64,000 bases of DNA from Adiantum capillus-veneris (Eukaryota > Streptophyta > Polypodiopsida > Polypodiales > Pteridaceae). The stretch is taken from positions 32,859,969 through 32,923,968 of the forward strand of contig CM043942.1 in the NCBI GenBank assembly GCA_014529385.2, read 5' to 3'. Both the position numbers and the translations under genes were made by a program. The stretch's first letter is position 1; each line of letters opens with the position of its first letter. The notes under the pieces are model-generated. The model saw only the letters and a list, made by a program, of their open reading frames with translations, had not been told where the DNA came from and did no database searches. Shown here piece by piece: positions 53,521-63,976 of this stretch.

Positions 53521-54000
53521 CAAGTAAAGAATCGGGTGAAAGCTAAAATCTACCGCCCTACAAGCGTGTTTCAAGAACCAAGAAGACTGTCTCCCGATTT
53601 TGAAGAATGCCGGCTAACTGTAATCGGTTCTAGTCCGAGAAGGACCACTATCCACCTGTACGAGATAACATGCCAGTCTAAGGATAAGGGAAGTAGGTGT
53701 GTTTTGAATGGTAGTCTCCAGGAATCAATATGGAAGATGAGGCATAGGAACTACTGCTTGGATGCAGAGCAATCGTTGTACCACAAATCCGAAAGACAAT
53801 TGTCCTTTGTACTAGTGTTGAAGAGAAAATACCCACAAGTGAACTGTGCAATCAATATCAAGTACACAAAACGATACCAATACTCAAGGGAGAGTAAAGG
53901 AACCGGCTCGGGGAACAAGCCCGTGAAGAATGCTGGGGCTGATCTGTAGTATGTGAGAAAGCTGGGCAAAAAACTGCAAGGAAAAAAGAACCTGCTATAC
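53521..54000. other. Unrecognised stretch with a 137-codon frame
   Basis: The plus-strand frame 53536-53949 is open but resembles no family I know. It has no start context or domain motif. It may be a leader of element I or an unrelated remnant. Confidence 0.4.
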
Positions 54001-55236
54001 TTGCTAGCAGTGGCTAGATCTGCACCCGAAAAGTGCTACCCCAAAGGTTGGAGCTGTCCAAAGGGAGGTATGGAAGAAGCATCCAAGTGTTGCTTATTGT
54101 GGGAGTAGGAACTAGATGTCCCCACCAACTATCGACACTACTTGCAAACTTGTCATCCAAAGGATCTCGACAAATCTGCTCTTGATTATCAAGAAAACTG
54201 CCCATAGAAGGTTGCAAACGTGTCCCAAAACTGGTGCTGACAAGCTCACAAGGATCGTAAAATGTCCCACAACTGACATTGACAAGTTCGCAAAGGGGCA
54301 ATGAAGTGACCAAATGTGTAGGGCCACATTACTATCAGGGGAAGGAGAGAACATGGAGAAAGGAGAAGTCCACACTCCATCAAGGCCTCCTCAGACTGTT
54401 GTCATTGTTGGCTTAGGGTTTGGCACCACATGCTCCACCTCTAAACCTCATCCATAGAAGTCGGATGATCAAACAAGAAGTTAATCTGAAGATAGAAGTA
54501 TCCCCCTCTGCCTGTCAAAACCAACTCCAACACATGCACTAAAACATGCTCGTGAACTGCTGCATACTTGAAGAACAAGAGTCAATGGAAGCCGGAATTG
54601 GAACTTCCATCCTTAGATGGACAACGGAAAATCATGGAACATCCTCTGCTTCAAGAAGGGAAGAGATCCCCCTTTGTCATCCATAATCCACAATTTGGTA
54701 CAAAAGTGCAACCGAATCATCAACCTGCTACCCATCAGATAGGTAGCTACGTCGACAATTCCAAGAAAGATGTGCATTTGCAAAAGGCACAAAAAATCTG
54801 CCAATCCATCTCCTCAAAGAAAACACAACCATAGAAACCTCCTCGCGAAGTGAGGAAGAAGATCCTACTGCTGTCCAAACACGAAGAAGCTGGAAATGAA
54901 TAGCTCCCCTATTGGATCCAACAACCGCATGCTTGCTCCCCTTGTGGGAAGACACGGCAACATGACTCCATTTGGAAAATCCAAAGCAATCCAGCACTGC
55001 TACACATCCTGAGACCTCCATAGGGTTTCCCTCGGTGAAGAGAGGTCGGGGTAAGCAAGGGCGGGGAAGTCGTAGACGAGGATCCAAGGACTCCACATAC
55101 CCAAATCTGCCCCATACTTGGAGAAAATAAGGAAAAAAACAGCAAGCTTCTTCTCTCTCAATCATGTCCAAAACCGCATTGGATTAGCCACATCCGAGCA
55201 TCGAGGGTGGTCGTAATACCTAGGGCTCTGATATCA
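54001..55236 (-). mobile_element. Leader of minus-strand element I, with primer site
   Basis: At 55223-55236 the minus strand reads TGATATCAGAGCCC, an initiator-Met-tRNA primer site with one change, immediately after the end of an LTR (...TTTGACA). The sequence to the left therefore belongs to the 5' internal part of an element read leftward. It contains no recognisable gag. The minus-strand frame at 54728-55171 has no known domain. Confidence 0.55.
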
Positions 55237-55388
55237 TGTCAAAGGTGACAGCGGAAGATGCAATGAAGACAAGAATTGGCTCGCAGCGGGCATCTCGACT
55301 CTGATCTAGAACACCTGCAATGCCAAACATATGAACAAGGCACACCTATGGAGTAGAGAGATCATTGAGGTAGAGAGAGACAAGACAT

Positions 55389-55452
<64 letters not shown>

Positions 55453-56318
55453 CGGGAGAGGCTCTCCATGCTGATAGCAATCTGCTCATACAAGTGACCA
55501 AGGGTGGTCTAGCATGGATTTGACATGCCCAATGGATAGACCCGAGGTACACACAACTGCGACTGCTATTCCAACTGCTCTTGTACACAAGACCACTAGA
55601 TCTACCACAACACTAGCTAGCACCTGTCACGAGACGGCACCACGTGCCAATAGAAAAGAACAGATTGAACAAACTTGTAGCACTTCAATAACAACTGAAC
55701 TGAAAGAGAGAGAGAGAGCACATGCGACATGGAGTGGCGGAATTCCACCCCGGAGAGGACTGGCCCCAAATGTTGGTGCCCTTTTTGGTATTTCTTTATA
55801 TTGCTTGAAATGAGTACAATGCCGGTACTCCAATCCATGCACCTTCACACTGGAGCATGCCAAAGAATGAGCCCTCTGCACAAATTTAAAGGCCCTTGGC
55901 CTTGAAAAGCAGTTACATGAAAAGCAGTTAAACTCTAAAGCAACTGGTCCCAAAAGCACTAGCGCCAAAAGCTGCCAGCGCGAATTGCGGAAATCCATAC
56001 AACTGCCACGTCAGCATGTCAGCACGAAATCTGGGATTTTGTACAGGTTGCCACATCATTAGTTTTACAGTGTGTGTGTGTGTGTGTGTTGGCCACGCTT
56101 TAATTTTTAATGCCTTTAGGTCACTTAAGCCCCATCCAACAGGGTCCCATAAGTTGGTGGGAACTCTTCTTAAAAAAAACAAGCCACTCGGCAAGACTTT
56201 GTAAGTCGGTAAACTATTTTTGCTGCTTCTGCTTCTTTACTTAGGGTTTAGGCTTCTCGGCCGGGATCTGCAGGTTGGCTCCGTTCTTCAGTGGCTTGAC
56301 ATGTCAGCAGGTTGTGAG
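55237..56318 (-). mobile_element. LTR shared by elements I and J (minus strand)
   Basis: The left edge TGTCAAAGGTGACAG touches the primer site of I. The right edge (...GTTGTGAGA) touches a polypurine tract (minus strand TTTCAAGAAGAGGGGAT). Inside, on the minus strand, lies the core AAATACCAAAAAGGGCACC / TTTGGGGCCA at 55762-55799, in the same order as in F and H. It also carries a (GA)n tract at 55391-55450 and (GT)n at 56072-56090. Confidence 0.65.
55391..55450. repeat. (GA)n microsatellite
   Basis: A GA run of about 60 bases with one AA interruption, located inside the I/J LTR. Confidence 0.95.
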
Positions 56319-56430
56319 ATCCCCTCTTCTTGAAAGAAAGTAGTCGTGCACGATTACCGTATATCTGCAAAACAACTCAAGTTAGCTCAAAAATTTCCGA
56401 GGGTCATTCCAAGGGACAATCAGTTTTCTC

Positions 56431-56566
56431 ATTCCAAAACGGAGCTCTTGATTTCCTGGGTTGTTGGCTTCCTAGAAGAAGCTCATCCAATGAAGAGTCT
56501 TATTCCAGATCAGAATTCTTGATATCTTGGGTCGTTGACTTCCGAGAAGTATCTCATCCAATAACA
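56431..56566. repeat. Two-unit ~71 bp tandem repeat
   Basis: Units at 56431-56494 and 56502-56566 share ATTCCA, CTTGAT(T/A)TC, TGGGT(T/C)GTTG, TTCC(T/G)AGAAG and CTCATCCAAT. Confidence 0.85.
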
Positions 56567-56653
56567 AATAATCAGTGATTGGCACATCACGATGCAACAC
56601 AAATGCTCACATATGCATGTTACACGACATAGAAACATTAAGTCGTCGATGAG

Positions 56654-56968
56654 CACTCCTCCCGCATAACCTAAGGTCTGGGCCGGGAGATATTCAACGA
56701 CTCCCTCATCACTCCTCCCACATAACCTAAAAAGGTCCGGGCCGGGAGATATAGAGGCCTTTTACAACCAAACGCCCCCTAGATTGTAGCCTGCGTCGTT
56801 TGGAGGTGTTGAGAGTAATCATTGCTCAGACTTCTTAATACTTCCCCCGTAAATAACCATCCAGGTTTGGGCCATGAGTAAAAAAAAAAAACAGCACTTT
56901 TCAATCATTTCAATATCCTGCCCCCCGCCCTCGCAAATAACCACAAGGGTCCAGGCCATGAGTATGAA
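56654..56968. repeat. Four degenerate units with CTCCCG / GGGCCGGGAGATA
   Basis: Units near 56654-56692, 56710-56752, 56839-56880 and 56920-56968 have the pattern ACTCCTCCC - ATAACC - GGTC(T/C)GGGCC - GGGAGATA or ATGAGTA. The beginning and end of each unit are partly complementary, so each could fold into a hairpin. Confidence 0.75.
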
Positions 56969-57165
56969 CAAGCATTCTCAAACATCATTTCTCAGTACTC
57001 CACCCGGGAGTAAAATCACCAATTATTGAAACCAATATTTAAAACCAGAGTCAAACAATTCAAATCGGCACCAAGACAGGTTCAAAACAGATACCATCCA
57101 TTTCAAACAAATTTCAAGCAATATTTCCTCAAACAGAGTTCAAAAGTATCTAACAACTAGAAACG

Positions 57166-57570
57166 TCATTCAGATTTTTGTTCGGACAACCGAACTTTGA
57201 GGACGACTGGCTTGTTCTTTTGCATGAGGGTAATAGTTCGGTTCCGTATGTGGAGAGTCACATCATTCTTGTGTGCCAAGGCATGCCCAAGAGAATGTCG
57301 CAATTGCCCAACTTCATAATGTGGAAATCGGCTTTTCCATGATAATCTTGGATAGTCACTGGAAGAGCACAAATGAGCGATACCACTTTCTGAGTTTGCC
57401 CCATGGCTAGCTCGGCTTCACTTTCTCCACCTTTGCATCATAATCAAAGTGCATCTGTTTCAAGAATTCTGGATGGATGAAGTTCTTTGCAGCTCCCAGG
57501 TCAAAGAAAATGTCACGTGACACATCCAACCCTATGTGTCCATGGACAAGCTACAGCATGACAAGGGTTC
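57166..57570 (-). pseudogene. Gypsy element J protease remnant
   Basis: On the minus strand, pieces in two frames spell a Gypsy retropepsin: GHIGLDVSRDIFFDLGAAKNFIHPEFL with the active site altered from DSGA to DLGA, then KLGNCDILLGMPW. The frame 57166-57372 holds LHIRNRTITLMQKNKPVVLKV. No RT follows, so J is either non-autonomous or heavily deleted. Confidence 0.72.
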
Positions 57571-57991
57571 AGTCAATCCAGTCAGTCTAGCTTAGGAAGT
57601 GATATGACACTTTTATGAGTCTGTTTGCGGACCGTGCATGACCAGTCACTTATATTAGATGCATATCCTCCGGTTGCACACAACATGATCATCAGCATTA
57701 CCATCAGAATCCATTTAGAGCATTTTCCAGTGCATTAAACCTTTTTTCCCTATTTTTGACATTTTTCCCTTATTTATTAAGTGACTTCTGTTGGGAACTA
57801 GGTAGGGCAATTTTGCTAAGATAATATATAAGCAAACCTAACGCTAGCACTTTCTGGCAAAAGAGGCAGCAGGAGCACACGCTCAACAGACAACTTCTCA
57901 GCAGAACCCCCAAGGGGCCTAGCATTTTTGCATCACAGTAGAAGGCTTGCGTTTTTGGATCAGATCAGCAAGCGTTTTTGCACTTGCAGAT
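57571..57991. other. Gene-free stretch before F2
   Basis: No coding feature seen. GCATTTTTGCA and GCGTTTTTGCA-like words recur just before the F2 LTR. CAGAT (57987-57991) is its TSD candidate. Confidence 0.5.
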
Positions 57992-58654
57992 TGTCACAAA
58001 GTGATGACGTGGCTGCCCACTATACACACACCCTCTGGTGGGAAAAACCCTAACCCTAACTGGGAAAACCCTAACCCTAATGATGACGTGGCTGCAGTCT
58101 GCGGCAGAAAAGCTGATGTGGGAGGCGAGCCGATTGCTGACGTGGTAGCCCGTGATTTGTGCCGGAAATTGCAGGGTGGGAACCAGTGGCAGCTTTTGTT
58201 TTTTTTTATGCTACGCAAAAGCTGGCTGTTTTTCCCTACGCCATTGGAGAGAGAGAAGACCCTTTTGCTTTATGTTTACAAGCAAGAGAGAGAAAAGCCT
58301 TCTGCTTTATCAAGCAAGAAAGAGCCTTTGCTTTATTTAGGCTTTTGATTTTCAGCTTTTGGGCTCTGCTTTTGGCAACCCTTGTATCTTTAAAGACGTG
58401 GGTAGGCCACTCACAACTCAGAGCATCTGGACGTAGAGTCTAAGTGTGAGCGTCTATCCGCACTATTGTACTTTGAACTTAGATTAATACAAAAAGAAAT
58501 ACCGAAAGGGGCGCTAGTCTTTGGGGCCAATACCTCTAGGCACGGAACAATGCCGGGCCAATGTCGAATAAATTGTGAACTTTGAACTGTTTTGAAGTGG
58601 TTATTTGGTGCTGTCGCGGTAGATTCTTGACTTGGAGTGTCCAAGTCTGTTACA
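57992..58654 (+). mobile_element. 5' LTR of F2
   Basis: 663 bp, starting TGTCACAAAGTGATGACGTGG as in the F1 3' LTR and ending CCAAGTCTGTTACA. The promoter-proximal part differs. It has two AACCCTAACCCTAA telobox pairs between repeats of GATGACGTGGCTGC, and purine-rich AGAGAGAGAAAAGCC repeats. The core AAATACCGAAAGGGG / CTAGTCTTTGGGGCC is at 58495-58529. Confidence 0.9.
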
Positions 58655-58655
58655 G

Positions 58656-58667
58656 TGGTATCAGAGC
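58656..58667 (+). other. Primer binding site of F2
   Basis: TGGTATCAGAGC, one base after the LTR. Confidence 0.95.
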
Positions 58668-58725
58668 ACGGCCGATTTGTCTTCTACGGGAAATCCGATC
58701 CCAATTTTTTTTTTCCGCGGCACCT

Positions 58726-60290
58726 ATGGCTTCATGCAAGGATCAGTCGACTCCCTTTGCATCCTAAGATGCGGCAAGGGATCACAACGAAGATTCCGGC
58801 AAGGAGTATGGCCCGCCTCGACCTACTCAGGCAGAGCGTCGAGAGATGGAGCGTCGTCAATTGATCGGCGATGCAACAAAGATGATGCTCAATTTTGCGA
58901 AGGACTCAAAATTTGCAAAATATATGAGCGAGACTTCTTTTCAAGAAGTGCATGCTCAGTGGCAGAAAACCACACCACCACCCCGAGAACCCGCTCTCAA
59001 GAAACCTTTTGCTCACAAGAAATATTCAGAGAAGGAACTAGAAGAGGTGGTTGATGCACGGATTGCTCAGCTTTTTGACGCGCAAAACAAAGCTAAAAAG
59101 CACGGCAAAAAGCAGAAGAAGGGCACTGACTTCCCGGGTTATTTTGGTCGTCAGTCGACATTTTGAAAGGCAAAGCAACAGAAGAAGCGTGTTCGATTTG
59201 AAGAAGTACCTAGTTCTTCTTCTTCTTCTTCTTTTGACAGTTCTTCTAGCTCATCTGACTCGAGCGAAGAAGACCACAAGGGCAAAAAGCGAAGCAAGAA
59301 ACAATGCTTCGGAAAGGGCAAGAAAAAGGCAAACAAGTCTAAATCTCGCCTAGTGAGTGACAGCTCTACAGAGGACTTGTCTTATAGACAGTTCAGACTC
59401 TGACGACAACAACTTTTATGCAAGGAAGAAGAATTTTTATAAAGCCAACCAATATGACTTTCTGGAAGATAAAAGCAAGAAGGTTCGAGAGTTTAAGGAA
59501 GGTGGACAGTCAATTAAATTTGACACGTTTTCGGGATATAGAGATGCTTCGAAGGCTTTGTCTTTGTACAACAGTTTGACATCGCTTTTGCGGGAGGACG
59601 CTACTTAGAGCACTCTAAGATTCGGAGAGCTGTCTCTTACTTTAAGGGGAATGCTCGAACTTGGTGGTCATGCTTCTTTTAAACAAGACTGCGCTAGTTA
59701 AATGACTGAAATTTAAGAAGCTTTTTATTTCTTCTTGGCTGACTCAAGAGTATGAACGCGATATACGAGCTGCTTGGAACCATCTTCGGATGACCAAGAA
59801 AGATACAGTGGACGCTTATTGCGAGAGATTCTGGAGCTCTTTTCTACCCGCCTCTTCATTCAAGAAGATCTCGTTCAAAGAACAGATTGAGTGGTTTACC
59901 TTGGGTCTACCTACAAAGATCCGAGATCACTGCTTGGAACAGAAGGCAGCTTCTATTCAGGAGTTGATGAGTCATGCGAAACGGGGTTTTGCCATTCACT
60001 CTGGCAGTCTGACCTACCCCACCGATGAGGTCATCACACAACGAGCCGAATAGACTTCAGCAAATGAAAGTAGAAAGAGAAAGAGCAACCGAGAAAAGAA
60101 GGATGCACGACCCAAGCTTACTCCTCAAGAGAGAGCTCGCTTCATCAGGGAGGGGAAGTGCTTTGGATGCGGGGAACATGGACATATCTCCGCGAAGTGC
60201 CCTAAAAAGGCACAGAAAGAACATAGTGACAAGGACGACGAAAGGCCTGAGAGTTCGAGAGCAGTTGAGGAACGTGGAAGAAAAGGCAAG
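58726..60290 (+). pseudogene. F2 gag
   Basis: ATG 58726 opens MASCKDQSTPFAS, but a TAA follows after about 13 codons. The body continues in another frame at 58846 (MERRQLIGDATKMMLNFAKD), then the poly-Ser/acidic/basic region (about 59210-59340), FYARKKNFYKANQYDFLEDKSKK and IKFDTFSGYRDASKAL. Capsid end motifs TYCERFWSSFLPASSFKK... and LMSHAKRGFAIHSGSL lie at 59790-60053. The knuckle CFGCGEHGHISAKC-type sequence is near 60160-60205. Several frameshifts are present. Confidence 0.88.
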
Positions 60291-60720
60291 ATGAAAACAG
60301 GACTGGTTCCAGATTGTGTGGGTACCGATCCCAATACAATGGACGAGAGTACAGAACTTTGCCGAGCTTGGGGCAAAGTGAAAGACCAAGAGGCCCTGAT
60401 CTTCTTTGATGGAGGAGCCAAGGCCAACTTCATTTCACTGGAATTGGCGGCGCGGCTCGAGATCACTCCTGATCAGATGGGACCACTTGCGGAGGTTGTT
60501 CTAGCGGCACTCGGCAGGGACGTAGCCATTACACATGCATTGGCAAACTTCGGTTGCATTGTCAGGGGTATTTGGGGCATGAGGACTTTTACATAATGCC
60601 TTTGGAAGGTTGTGATGTTCTCTTGGGAATTCCATGGTACCACAAGAACAATGCCGTGGTCGACTATCGAGCGAGGAAAGCGACATTGACTACAGAGAAG
60701 GGCAGAACCATTGTACTTGA
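60291..60720 (+). pseudogene. F2 protease
   Basis: ELCRAWGKVKDQEALIFFDGGAKANFISLELAARL contains the retropepsin active site, here DGGA with catalytic Asp at 60408-60410. The second landmark, GCDVLLGIPWYH, follows after a frameshift near 60560. This region is missing its centre in F1. Confidence 0.85.
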
Positions 60721-62232
60721 CATTAAACTAAAGGGCGAGTCTGTCCCTATTGTATTGGCTTCGGCCATTTCTAAATTAATGAAATCTAGTCTGTTTGTTT
60801 ACTCGATCTTTATGAAAGAGTTGAGTGATGAGGATAGGACAAATATGTCTAAACTTGATAAAGAACGCCAAGATTTTCTCCACTCCCACGCCGATTACTT
60901 CTCAAAGGGCCTACCAGGCGAGTTACCACTTGCTCGTCCTGAAGATCATACCATTGATCTGATACCTGGACGCACACCACTGAACCGGCCACCTTACCAT
61001 GTGAGCCGAGCACAGAATGAAGAGACTATGAGCCAAGTGAAAGACCTTTTGGAAAAGGGTCTTGTCCAGCCTAGTACTTCATCGTATTGCTCTCCAGTGT
61101 TGTTGGTTTTGAAGAAAGACGGATCCTCGAGAATGTGCATCGGTTATAGAGCTCCCAACAAAATCACCATCAAGAACAGATTTCCGATTCCTAGGATCGA
61201 TGATATACTCGACAGATTACAGGGATCCTCGTGCTTTAGGAGGATTGATTTGAAGAGTGGATATCATTAGATCAGAATTGCGCCGGGAGACGTCTACAAG
61301 ACATCATTTCGGACGACTTTTGGGTTATTTAAGTTTTTGGTGATGCCTTTTGGCTTAACCAATGCTTCTGCGACATTTAACCGGATGATGGACAGGATTT
61401 TTCGAGAGTACAGGCTATTTGTTGGCACTTTCTTTGATGATATCATTGTTTAGTGCAAGAATGAGGCAGAACATAGAGATCATCTGCTTTAGGTCTTTCA
61501 GGCATTAGGAGATCCCAAGTTAGTGATTAATGCAAAGAAAAGTGAATTTTTCCTACGAGAGATACACTTTTTGGGACACATTGCAGGAGTGCAAATGGAT
61601 CTAGCCAAGATAGAAACTATCCGTGATTGGCCCGATTTGAAGAATATCCATGAAGTTAGAAGCTTCTTGGGACTGTGTTCGTACTACAGGCGGTTCATTC
61701 GAAAGTTTGCAGATGTTGCTTCCCCTTTACATACCTTGACACAAAAAGGAGTCCCTTTCTCTTGGGGACCCATATAGGTGATTGCCTTTCAGACTTTGAA
61801 AGAGAAATTGACTACGGGACCAGTTTGACTCTGCCAGACTTGCAGAAGTCTTTTGAAGTATATTGTGATGCTTGTGGTAGTAGTCTGGGTGCGGTCTTAA
61901 TGCAAGAAGGCCATGTCATTGCTTACAAGAGCCGATTGTTCTCAAGGCTGGAAATAACAACACAGATTTATGAGAGAGCTTTTGGCGATTATCCATGCTG
62001 TTACTCAGTGGCGGCATTACCTACTTGGAGCGGATTTTATTGTCTTTACAGACCATCAGAGTTTGTGCTACTTCTTGTCACAGAAGCAGCTATCGAAAAA
62101 GCAGATGCGGTGGGCGAACATCTTGTCACAGTTTCACTTCCAGATTATCCATGTTCAAGGACAAAAGAATGTGGTGGCAGATGCTTTGTCTCGGAAGCCG
62201 CTGGTTCTGGCTATTTCTGTGATACATTATAG
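60721..62232 (+). pseudogene. F2 reverse transcriptase and RNase H
   Basis: The frame 60554-61270 runs from the protease end into RT (GLVQPSTSSYCSPVLLVLKKDGS, FPIPRIDDILDRLQGSSCF and FRRIDLKSGYH), where TAG at 61267-61269 interrupts YHQIRI. It then has MPFGLTNASATFNRMM and the catalytic FDDIIV, followed by TAG, LGHI with a seven-residue gap against F1, and FLGLCSYYRRFI. RNase H pieces (CDACGSSLGAVLMQEG, HQSLCYFLSQKQLS and VADALSRKP) lie in different frames up to 62220. Confidence 0.88.
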
Positions 62233-62393
62233 AAGCTTGGAGGATATGGTCGACCAGTATGCCACATATACAGATTTTAGAGATGTTTTCGCACGGATAC
62301 GGGATGGGGAGACAGTAGCGGGATATTCCATTCGAGATGGCTACTTGATGAGAAAAACCATGTTGTGTGTTACACAGCCGTTGAGGGAAAAGG
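62233..62393 (+). pseudogene. F2 integrase N-terminus, cut by A6
   Basis: Encodes DVFARIRDGETVAGYSIRDGYLMRKTMLCVTQPLREK, matching the same part of F1. It then breaks at the A6 insertion. The five bases before the A6 LTR, AAAGG, are the expected TSD; the other copy would be outside the window. Confidence 0.85.
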
Positions 62394-62620
62394 TGTTGGA
62401 ATTAGGGTTGCAGAGAAACACACACAGCTTGGAGAAGACGAAGGAAGCTCAAGGCACACAATAGAGAGTATATTACTTAGTGTGCAATGGAAAGATAGAT
62501 AGCCCTAGAGTGATGGGCGTGTATACAATGCACGGGGGAAAAAACCTCCTAAAGAGGGAAAAAATGCCCCGGCGGTCCTAGTGTGTTCACACACATCACT
62601 ACCACATGTATATGGTAACA
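62394..62620 (-). mobile_element. 3' LTR of A6
   Basis: 227 bp, the same length as the A4 LTRs. On the plus strand it starts TGTTGGAATTAGGG and ends ATATGGTAACA. The polypurine tract AATCCCCCCTGG (plus strand) follows at 62621-62632. Confidence 0.95.
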
Positions 62621-62695
62621 AATCCCCCCTGGAGTGATGCGGTGAACGAGAGCTGGCACATGAGTAAAGGGAAGTGCCATGCCCTGAGGACAGGA

Positions 62696-63976
62696 TCAGT
62701 CCACAAAGGGGAGTAAGCCCAAAGCTTTGCGGAAAGCTTCAAGCTTCTCACGAGACAATGCCTTTGTGAAAAGATCTGCAAGGTTGTCCTGTGTTGGCAC
62801 ATAAGCCAAGCTGATCTCTCCTGCTGAGAGCCTCTCCCTGACATAGTGGTAATGCACCTCAATGTGCTTTGTGCGAGCATGAAAAACTGGGTTCCTCGCA
62901 ACTGCCAATGCGCTCTGACTGTCAGTGTAGATAGTGTTGGCAGTGTCCTGTCCAACACCCAAGTCAGCCATAAGGCGTCTGAGCCATACACACTCAACCG
63001 TAGCTGTGAAGATTGCCCTGTACTCAGCCTCACAACTCGAAGTGGCCACAGTAGGTTGCTTCTTGCTCAACCATGATATACATGAACTGCCAAGCATGAA
63101 ACAAAAACCACTTGTGGACACTCGCGTGTCAAAACAACCAGCCCAATCTGAGTCCGAAAAAGCATGTAAGTCTGGCGGCAATGATCCCCCCTTGGGATAA
63201 AACAAGCCAAGATGTAAAGTGCCACTAAGGTAGCGGAAAATCCTCTTGACAGCCTGCCAATGCTTAGACCCTGGGCTATGCATAAATCTGCTGACCTGCG
63301 AGACTGCAAACTGAATATCTGGCCTCGTGTTGCATACATAAATGAGGCAGCCAACAGCAGTTTGGTAAAGAGTGACATCAGCAGGATCGCCAGCATCATG
63401 TAGACTCAACTTCAAACCTGTTTCCATGGGAGTGGCAATAGGTTTGCAATCCTCAAGTCCAAACTTACATAGCAATGTCTCTATGTAACTTTTCTGACAC
63501 AAGGCAATACCACCATCACACTGCTTAAACTGTATACCCAAGTAATGATGCAACAGCCCCAAATCTTTCATCTTGAAAGTAGCATTCAAATCAGCCTTAA
63601 ATTCAGCAATATGTCTCTCATTTGGTCCAGTGATCAGCAAATCATCAACATAAAGAACCACAATGAGAAATACATCATCCTCACACTTTACATACAATGT
63701 GCTTTCTGTTGGACTGTTACGAAAGCCTCGTTTAACCAAATGAGTGTCAGCTTTCTCATACCAAGCACGAGGAGATTGCTTCAACCCATACAAAGCCTTC
63801 TTACATTTGCACACTTTGTCCTCTTGTCCTTTTATGACAAAACCGCGAGGCTGCGTTACATAAACTTCCTCAAATATGTCACCATTCAAGAAAGCAGTAA
63901 CAATGTCTGATTGATGTACATCCCAACCAAATGAGCTGCCAATGCACATAGAAAACGCACAGTAGTCATACGACAA
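62696..63976 (-). CDS. A6 reverse transcriptase and RNase H (intact 3' coding part)
   Basis: A 426-codon frame ending in LGLLPFVD. RT motifs: HQSDIVTAFLNGDIFEEVYV, ALYGLKQSPRAWYE, the catalytic YVDDLLITGP and LHHYLGIQF. The RT/RNase H junction is GCLIYVCNTRPDIQFAVSQV. RNase H has SDSDWAGCFDTRVSTSGF, SSCEAEYRAIFTATVE, YTDSQSALAVARNP and DNLADLFTKALS. RT copies element RNA and RNase H removes it, inside virus-like particles. A one-base deletion near 63930 puts the upstream RT start in another frame; the first ~16 residues of this frame are therefore not authentic. The rest of RT lies outside the window. Confidence 0.92.
   Translation of the reverse strand: MSYDYCAFSMCIGSSFGWDVHQSDIVTAFLNGDIFEEVYVTQPRGFVIKGQEDKVCKCKKALYGLKQSPRAWYEKADTHLVKRGFRNSPTESTLYVKCEDDVFLIVVLYVDDLLITGPNERHIAEFKADLNATFKMKDLGLLHHYLGIQFKQCDGGIALCQKSYIETLLCKFGLEDCKPIATPMETGLKLSLHDAGDPADVTLYQTAVGCLIYVCNTRPDIQFAVSQVSRFMHSPGSKHWQAVKRIFRYLSGTLHLGLFYPKGGSLPPDLHAFSDSDWAGCFDTRVSTSGFCFMLGSSCISWLSKKQPTVATSSCEAEYRAIFTATVECVWLRRLMADLGVGQDTANTIYTDSQSALAVARNPVFHARTKHIEVHYHYVRERLSAGEISLAYVPTQDNLADLFTKALSREKLEAFRKALGLLPFVD

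Larger units (their letters stand above)
56319..57165 (-). mobile_element. 3' non-coding region of element J with internal repeats
   Basis: It lies between the polypurine tract (56321-56338) and the protease remnant. It contains two sets of short tandem units, described separately, and no coding frame for RT or integrase. Confidence 0.55.
57992..62393 (+). mobile_element. Ty3/Gypsy element F2, 5' two thirds
   Basis: Second copy of family F in the same orientation: 5' LTR, primer site, gag, protease, RT, RNase H and the start of integrase. It is cut at 62393 by A-family copy A6 in the integrase zinc domain (after ...CVTQPLREK). The remainder lies beyond the window. It carries fewer lesions than F1 in gag and protease but has several stops in RT. 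Confidence 0.92.

Noticed and set aside
58040-58082. Possible interstitial telomere (CCCTAA repeats)
   Set aside because: Only two short pairs inside an LTR promoter and interleaved with other motifs; better called teloboxes.
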